Assembly: GCA_964485095.1 (NCBI GenBank)
Contig: CAZAIB010000006.1
Location: 40,215 to 104,214 of the forward strand
DNA: 64,000 bases
Reading direction: 5' to 3'
Source of the DNA: CAYNWT01 sp964485095
Lineage (GTDB): Bacteria; Planctomycetota; Planctomycetia; Planctomycetales; Planctomycetaceae
In this document: positions 59,115 to 64,000 of the stretch, in pieces
Position numbering within the stretch: position 1 is the first letter of the stretch
Layout: every line of letters starts with the position of its first letter
Notes under the pieces: generated by a model
What the model was told of the DNA's origin: nothing
What the model saw: the letters and a program-made list of their open reading frames with translations, nothing else
Database searches by the model: none
Translations under genes and position numbers: made by a program

Positions 59115-60581
59115 GTGCCACGCCAGTACCTGATGACTTGGGATGAAAAAGCGGAGCGTTGGTTCAAGTGGACGCCAAAGAAGTATGAGCGGATAGCTCC
59201 CTCCCGTGTTATGAAGGTTAGCTGTCGACAGCTTGGCATGCCCGGAACAAAGACCGGCAGCTACCGGGCAGCAAACCAATGGTGGCAAGAGCTGGTCAGC
59301 CAATGGGACCTACAGATTGCCCGAGCGGCTGAAGACGAGTTTCCGCAAGCCACCCAGGATGCGGAAACGCTTGATGAAATGGCCGACTGGCTAAGGCAAA
59401 GAAACCGTTCTGAGGAGGCGGAGCAGAAAGCGAAACTCGCCGCAACGATCCGTTCCGCTATCAAACAGGGGCAAGAGCCTGAGTACGACCTTCGTGACAT
59501 GTTCGCCCACGGTAGCTGGGACATTGAAGATGATGTTGAGTGGAGAGTCCAGCAAGAGTCAGATCTGAACGTATGGAATGATCGCCTGCGGGATCAAACA
59601 GCGAGAAAGGCCAAGTCGGACAAGCAGCTTCGAACGTGGGTTGAGAGCTATAAGACCACCATTGGTCCCACTACCAAGCCGCAGTCAATGAGGAACATCG
59701 GAAGGCACCTAAGAGAATTCACCGACTGGTTCGGAGAAACGACCTCTGTGGAGACGATCGATGAGCAGACGGTCGATGCCTTCTATGGATACCTCCAAAA
59801 GAACGGTAAGGCTCCATCAACGAACCGAGACACATTCCGGATGACGTTTCGGCGTTTCGTGACTTTCTTGGCGGAAAGCAAGCAGATCTCACTACCACTT
59901 AACTTGAGGTCTCAAATCTTCCGCTTTTATTCGTCAACAACACCCGACTACGCAGAAAAGTCAGAGATTCGAGATGCGGTGACAATCGCTGGCAACGAAG
60001 AAGGGATGCTGCAACTGTTCGTGTTACTCGCCCTGAATTGCGGAATGAACAACGCCGATATTGGGATGCTGCAAAACACTGATATCGACTGGAAGGTCGC
60101 CCAGAAAAAGCTGAACCGCAACAAGCTTCGATTCGGGCATGTGGATTGGGCGAACGGAAGGTTGACCCGCCAACGAGTGAAGACCGAAGGGAAGGGCACC
60201 GATATCCCGGTTGTCACATATGCCTTATGGCCTGAAACATTACAACTACTGAAGAACCATCGCAGTAGTCACGCAGAACTTTGCCTCACCACCGGTACAG
60301 GAGGGCCGCTTTGGCTCCGAGGCGAGAAGCGAAAGGATGAGATCTATCAAGCTTTCAAGCGATGCAAGAATATGTCGATTACTCCAAAGCAACTGAGGGC
60401 AGGTGGAGCGACTCTACTTGATGATCATGAAGTATACGGTCGGTTCGTCACCCACTATCTGGCCAATTCACCACGGGGAGTTGCAGATCGGAACTACAAA
60501 GCTCCAAGCCAGCAACAGTTCGACAAGTTGGTCGAATGGCTTCGAGTCCAGGTCATGCCGAAGAAAAAGAAACGTCCCTAG
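59115..60581 (+). CDS. tyrosine recombinase-type integrase
   Basis: 488 residues, GTG start with AAGGA 11 bases upstream. An extra N-terminal region of about 180 residues precedes a SAM-like core-binding domain (about 185-255) and a C-terminal catalytic domain. Of the usual catalytic set, the beta-strand Lys (RVKTEGKG), the Arg of the HxxR box (QLRAGG) and a final Tyr (DRNYKAP) are seen. The first Arg is replaced (NCGMNNADIG), HxxR begins with Lys, and the LGHS-like box reads LANS. The type with LNCGxxxxDI is common in planctomycetes. It adjoins the tRNA-Val half site. Confidence 0.85.
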   Translation: MPRQYLMTWDEKAERWFKWTPKKYERIAPSRVMKVSCRQLGMPGTKTGSYRAANQWWQELVSQWDLQIARAAEDEFPQATQDAETLDEMADWLRQRNRSEEAEQKAKLAATIRSAIKQGQEPEYDLRDMFAHGSWDIEDDVEWRVQQESDLNVWNDRLRDQTARKAKSDKQLRTWVESYKTTIGPTTKPQSMRNIGRHLREFTDWFGETTSVETIDEQTVDAFYGYLQKNGKAPSTNRDTFRMTFRRFVTFLAESKQISLPLNLRSQIFRFYSSTTPDYAEKSEIRDAVTIAGNEEGMLQLFVLLALNCGMNNADIGMLQNTDIDWKVAQKKLNRNKLRFGHVDWANGRLTRQRVKTEGKGTDIPVVTYALWPETLQLLKNHRSSHAELCLTTGTGGPLWLRGEKRKDEIYQAFKRCKNMSITPKQLRAGGATLLDDHEVYGRFVTHYLANSPRGVADRNYKAPSQQQFDKLVEWLRVQVMPKKKKRP

Positions 60582-60634
60582 CAACGCTCGGGGGGGATCG
60601 AACTGGTCCGACTATGCGACAGTCCTGAGGCCAC

Positions 60635-61706
60635 CTACCGCACCCGAAAGCGAATGAACTTCTTGCCGTCGAATCGGAAAACGCCAGCGTTGTGTGTGCC
60701 GAGCCAGAGTGCCCCTTTGCGATCCATGTAGACCGACCATTGCAGCACCTCTGTCTTACCGTCTCTGATCGGGTACTTCACAAGCTTCTGCCCGTCGTTT
60801 CGCCAAACGCCATCGTCGTAGGTTGCCATCCAGAGATGGCCTTTGTTGTCTTTGGCCATCGACATGAAGTACGGGACATCATCTTCACCAGAAGCTGCAA
60901 CACCGTCGTGTCGTTTGTAGCTGACTACATGCTCGACAGGTTGCTCTTGAGGTACCTCAAAGCGAAAGCGTGGATTGCAAAACCAGTATGCACTGCCGTT
61001 GTCCGTGACAATTGAGCGAATGCCGAAACTACCACCCGCTGGAGTGGTAGTTAGGTGATCTTCGAAGAGCCACCTGTGTGATTTGCCGTCGTAGCGACAT
61101 GCTCCGAGGGCAGCCGTCCCAAACCACATCGCTCCAATCTCGTCACGATACATGGGTGTAGATCCCGTAAGGGGACCAGGTGGCGTTTGGGAACTTTCGG
61201 CGGTACTCGTCGGCACGTTTGATGTGTGGAAATTTGAGGCGAAACAGAGATGTTCCGTCGAAGCGGTACGGGCCATCACGCTCTGTCCCCATGCTGAACC
61301 ACAAATCGTCAGGGGTCAGCTTCCATTCACCTCCAGCGGTGACCTTCAACGTGGTAAATGCCTTCCCATCAAATCGGCTGACACCTTTCGGCGTATCGAA
61401 GTAGATGTTCCCCTTCTTGTCTTCCTGGATGGTCAGGATTGAGTTGCTGCACAGTCCGTCTCGGGTTGAGAACACGGTCAACTGTTCGCCATCAAATCGA
61501 TAGACGCCTTCGGTGGCCCGTTGACCAGCAAGCCAATGATTCCCGGCACTGTCGTGGTAAACGACCATTAGGTTCGAACCGAGCTTGTCGGCAGGTTTGC
61601 CTATGGCGTCCGAAGCTGTTGAAACGTTCTGTTGCCGAACAGGATTGGCAACAGCGTTCGGTTCGCTGGTTGTGAACAGTATTGATGCAAGAAGCCAAAT
61701 GATCAT
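60635..61706 (-). pseudogene. two-component-regulator-type propeller protein, split by a frameshift
   Basis: The upstream part (61706 to 61143) has a signal peptide (IIWLLASILFTTSEPNA) and blades such as GVYRFDGEQLTVFSTRDGLC. The downstream part (to 60635) continues the blades (YRDEIGAMWFGTAALG, HLWMATYDDGVWRNDGQKL, ALWLGTHNAGVFRFDGKKF). The two meet where the minus strand reads ACCCATG at 61152-61158. Removing one base of the CCC run restores a continuous GIYTMYRDEIGAMW, so a one-base insertion is indicated. It may be a true pseudogene or a sequence error; about 355 residues if repaired. Exported sensory or carbohydrate-binding propeller, function unknown. Confidence 0.75.
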
Positions 61707-61812
61707 TGTGAAGAACTCTCAAGCGTTTTCGCTGATCCTACCAGCATGATCGCTGGCCGATACCGGAGTCCGTGTCAACCGAGAACGATCCATCCAGCAT
61801 CCGATGGCCCGA

Positions 61813-63996
61813 TTAGTCCTGTGGAAACGCCAGTCTTTTCCTCAACGCCGTGTACCGCTGCCCGGTATCCACCCGTCGCACAGCCATACCAAGGGCCTTC
61901 TTCGTCCCTACAAGCACCACGAGTTTCTTTCCTCTCGTAACCGCTGTGTAGAGCAGGTTCCGTTGCAACATGAGGTAGTGCTGCGTGTGCAGCGGGATCA
62001 CGACACATGAAAACTCTGACCCCTGGCTCTTGTGGATTGACAGCACATAGGCGAGGGACAGTTCGTCTAAATCGTTGAAGTAATATTCGACGGGTAGTCC
62101 CTCGAAATTGACGGTTACCGTTTGCTCAATGCGGTTCATCTTTTCGATGATTCCCAGGTCGCCGTTAAAAACATCCCGGTCGTAATTGTTCTCTGTCTGA
62201 ATCACTCGATCCCCGATTCGGAAGCTCCAGCCAAATCGCTGAACTTCGGGGCCACCATCACTCGGGTTCAGTGCGGCCTGCAAAACCTGATTCAGATTTC
62301 TGGCCCCCAGGACCGAACGATTCATCGGCGTCAGCACTTGAATGTCAGACTTGGGATCGACTCCAAAGCGACTGGGAATCCGCTCCTTCACCAAACGGAC
62401 AATCATATCCTGGATGGCTTCTGGTTCTTCCAACTCGACGAAGTAGAAGTCCGTCAGATCCTCCGACTCAGACGGGCTTGGCATCTGGCCATGGTTGATG
62501 GCGTAAGCGGCTTTGATGATCCGACTCTGACTGGCTTGTCGGAAAATCTCTGTCAAACGGACGACAGGGACCACCTCGGATGCGAACAACTCGGCTAACA
62601 CTGAACCGGGACCAACCGAGGGAAGTTGATCCACGTCGCCTACCAGAATTACGCAGGCTCCATTGGGAATCGCCCGCAATACCTGGTAGCCCAGCACGAT
62701 ATCCACCATCGATGTTTCATCCAACACAAACAGATCACCGGTTAGCGGATGGTCTTGATTGCGTTTGAAGTCTCCGTTGACTGGATCAAAATCAAGTAAA
62801 CGGTGGATTGTCTTTGCCGTGCGGTCTGTTGTTTCGGCCAACCGCTTTGCCGCCCGCCCGGTGGGTGCAGCCAGTACGCATTTCAGTCCCTTGGCAGAGA
62901 ATATTTCGAGGATGCTACGAACCAGCGTCGTCTTGCCAACCCCCGGCCCTCCAGTAATGACTATCATCTTGTGCTGACATGCTTGGCGGATTGCTTCCTG
63001 TTGGGCTGCGGCCAACTGGATATCCAATCGCTCCTCGACCCAAGCCAGAGCTTTCCCCACATCAATGCGTGGCAGCGGATGCGGTATCGCCGAGGCAATT
63101 CGGTGAACCGACTGTGCCAACCCGACTTCTGCTCTGTAGAGGGCGGTCAGGTAAAGCCAGGGTTCCCCTTCGACGGAATCACGGATCACGCTTCCTTCTC
63201 GAACTGCTGTCTGAACCGCATCCTCAATAATGTACTGATCGATCTCGACGAGCTTGATCGCATGTTCCACCACGCCAGGTGCTGGGTAGCCACAGTGTCC
63301 TTGTGAAGCCAAATCCTGCAGCGTGTATCTCACTGCGGCTTTCGCTCGATACGGGCTATTACGATCAATGCCGAGCCTTGCCGCCAGTTCATCGGCGGTC
63401 TTGAAGCCGATGCCACGGATGTCGTCCGCCAATTGGTATGGGTTCTCCTTGATCTTGGCAATTGCCTCGTGGCCATAGGTGCCATAAATGCGAACGGCCC
63501 GCCCCGACGTAATCCCGTGTTCGGTCAGGAAGAGCATGATCTTTCTGACTTCTCTCTGCTCGTGCCAACTTTGGCGGATTCGCTTGATCCGCTCTGCACC
63601 GATCCCCTTGACGTTCAGCAGCAGTTCCGAGGATTCTTCGAAAATGTCAAGCGTGCGTTCTTTGTAGAGGGAAACAATCCGCTCTGCCAACTTCGGCCCG
63701 ATGCTGCGAATAGCACCTGAAGCCAAATACAACTCAATCCCCTCCGCTGAAGTCGGATGCGTGGTCTTGAGTTCGTCCGCTTTGAATTGCTGGCCGTGTT
63801 GCTTGTCGATGACCCAGCGACCACTCGCTTCAACATGCTCGCCCGCCGTTACCGATGTCGTGGTGCCGATTAAGGGAACAAGATCCTTACGTCCTTTGAC
63901 CTTGATCCTCAACACGGCAAAACCGTTCTCCGGGTTGTGGTATGTCACTCGTTCGACGAATCCGTTCAGGGTTTCAGCCATTTGCTGGTTCGTCAT
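61813..63996 (-). CDS. recD2: RecD2-type SF1 helicase
   Basis: 727 residues as seen; the start is 4 bases from the window edge, so more N-terminal residues are possible. Order: N-terminal OB-like domain (VERVTYHNPENGFAVLRI), helix-hairpin-helix region (LLLNVKGIGAERIKRIRQSW), then helicase motifs I GGPGVGKTT, Ia APTGRAAKRL, II LDETSMVD, III GDVDQLPSVGPG, IV, V and VI (VLSIHKSQGSEFSCVV, LLYTAVTRGKKLVVLVG). A 5'-3' DNA helicase acting alone, without RecBC. Its place inside a probable integrated element suggests it may be cargo, but a chromosomal copy is equally possible. Confidence 0.93.
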   Translation of the reverse strand: MTNQQMAETLNGFVERVTYHNPENGFAVLRIKVKGRKDLVPLIGTTTSVTAGEHVEASGRWVIDKQHGQQFKADELKTTHPTSAEGIELYLASGAIRSIGPKLAERIVSLYKERTLDIFEESSELLLNVKGIGAERIKRIRQSWHEQREVRKIMLFLTEHGITSGRAVRIYGTYGHEAIAKIKENPYQLADDIRGIGFKTADELAARLGIDRNSPYRAKAAVRYTLQDLASQGHCGYPAPGVVEHAIKLVEIDQYIIEDAVQTAVREGSVIRDSVEGEPWLYLTALYRAEVGLAQSVHRIASAIPHPLPRIDVGKALAWVEERLDIQLAAAQQEAIRQACQHKMIVITGGPGVGKTTLVRSILEIFSAKGLKCVLAAPTGRAAKRLAETTDRTAKTIHRLLDFDPVNGDFKRNQDHPLTGDLFVLDETSMVDIVLGYQVLRAIPNGACVILVGDVDQLPSVGPGSVLAELFASEVVPVVRLTEIFRQASQSRIIKAAYAINHGQMPSPSESEDLTDFYFVELEEPEAIQDMIVRLVKERIPSRFGVDPKSDIQVLTPMNRSVLGARNLNQVLQAALNPSDGGPEVQRFGWSFRIGDRVIQTENNYDRDVFNGDLGIIEKMNRIEQTVTVNFEGLPVEYYFNDLDELSLAYVLSIHKSQGSEFSCVVIPLHTQHYLMLQRNLLYTAVTRGKKLVVLVGTKKALGMAVRRVDTGQRYTALRKRLAFPQD

Positions 63997-64000
63997 CTGG

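Overview
The window looks like a chromosome segment of a planctomycete (Planctomycetota). The indicators are a DUF1501 protein paired with a PSCyt1/DUF1549/DUF1553 giant protein, two surface proteins with the planctomycete N-terminal LExRxLL (LEPR-type) motif, an ECF sigma factor fused to a membrane segment and a large C-terminal domain, H4MPT-type C1 genes (fae, mtd) in an aerobic-type bacterium, and many PQQ-propeller, Gfo/Idh/MocA and Tat-exported proteins. No genus is assigned.

Layout. 1-8656: a leftward translation operon, in order of transcription promoter - tRNA-Thr(TGT) - tRNA-Tyr - tRNA-Gly - tRNA-Thr(GGT) - tuf - rpmG - tRNA-Trp - secE - nusG - rplK - rplA - rplJ - rplL - rpoB (cut by the window edge). 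8694-10428: a sigma-70 factor with three extra helix-turn-helix segments. 10968-16072: small membrane proteins, a PQQ propeller, pheT without its tRNA-binding insert, and panD. 16742-22277: fused ECF sigma factor, a sugar isomerase-like protein, a triple parvulin and a DUF1015 protein. 22303-27299: DUF1501/PSD1 pair with dispersed hairpin repeats. 27563-36807: lipoproteins, a YjdF-like membrane protein, CBS protein, Gfo/Idh/MocA oxidoreductase, LRR lipoprotein and a surface protein. 36991-42287: haem-type sensor kinase, UbiA prenyltransferase, phosphosugar mutase, cyclophilin. 42397-45956: C1 cluster fae-mtd-degenerate regulator-metallohydrolase. 46204-56322: RTX-like surface protein, PQQ propeller, a lipoyl-like domain lacking its lysine, an esterase/beta-lactamase fusion and a Ser/Thr kinase.

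The most notable item is at 56414-57061: a peroxiredoxin-like gene whose frame is interrupted by one TGA exactly where the family has the first Cys of WCPYC. The frame continues intact for 132 codons after it, and a hairpin with a GGTC apical loop follows. I read it as a selenoprotein (U83-P-Y-C86) that ordinary gene callers would split.

58419-64000 is a disturbed region: a truncated PQQ gene, a repeat pair, the 3' half of a tRNA-Val(GAC) gene that still has its own terminator, iterated TTTTGGGTA sites and a tyrosine-recombinase-type integrase. This is best explained as the left end of an integrated element that extends to the right past a frameshifted propeller gene and recD2.
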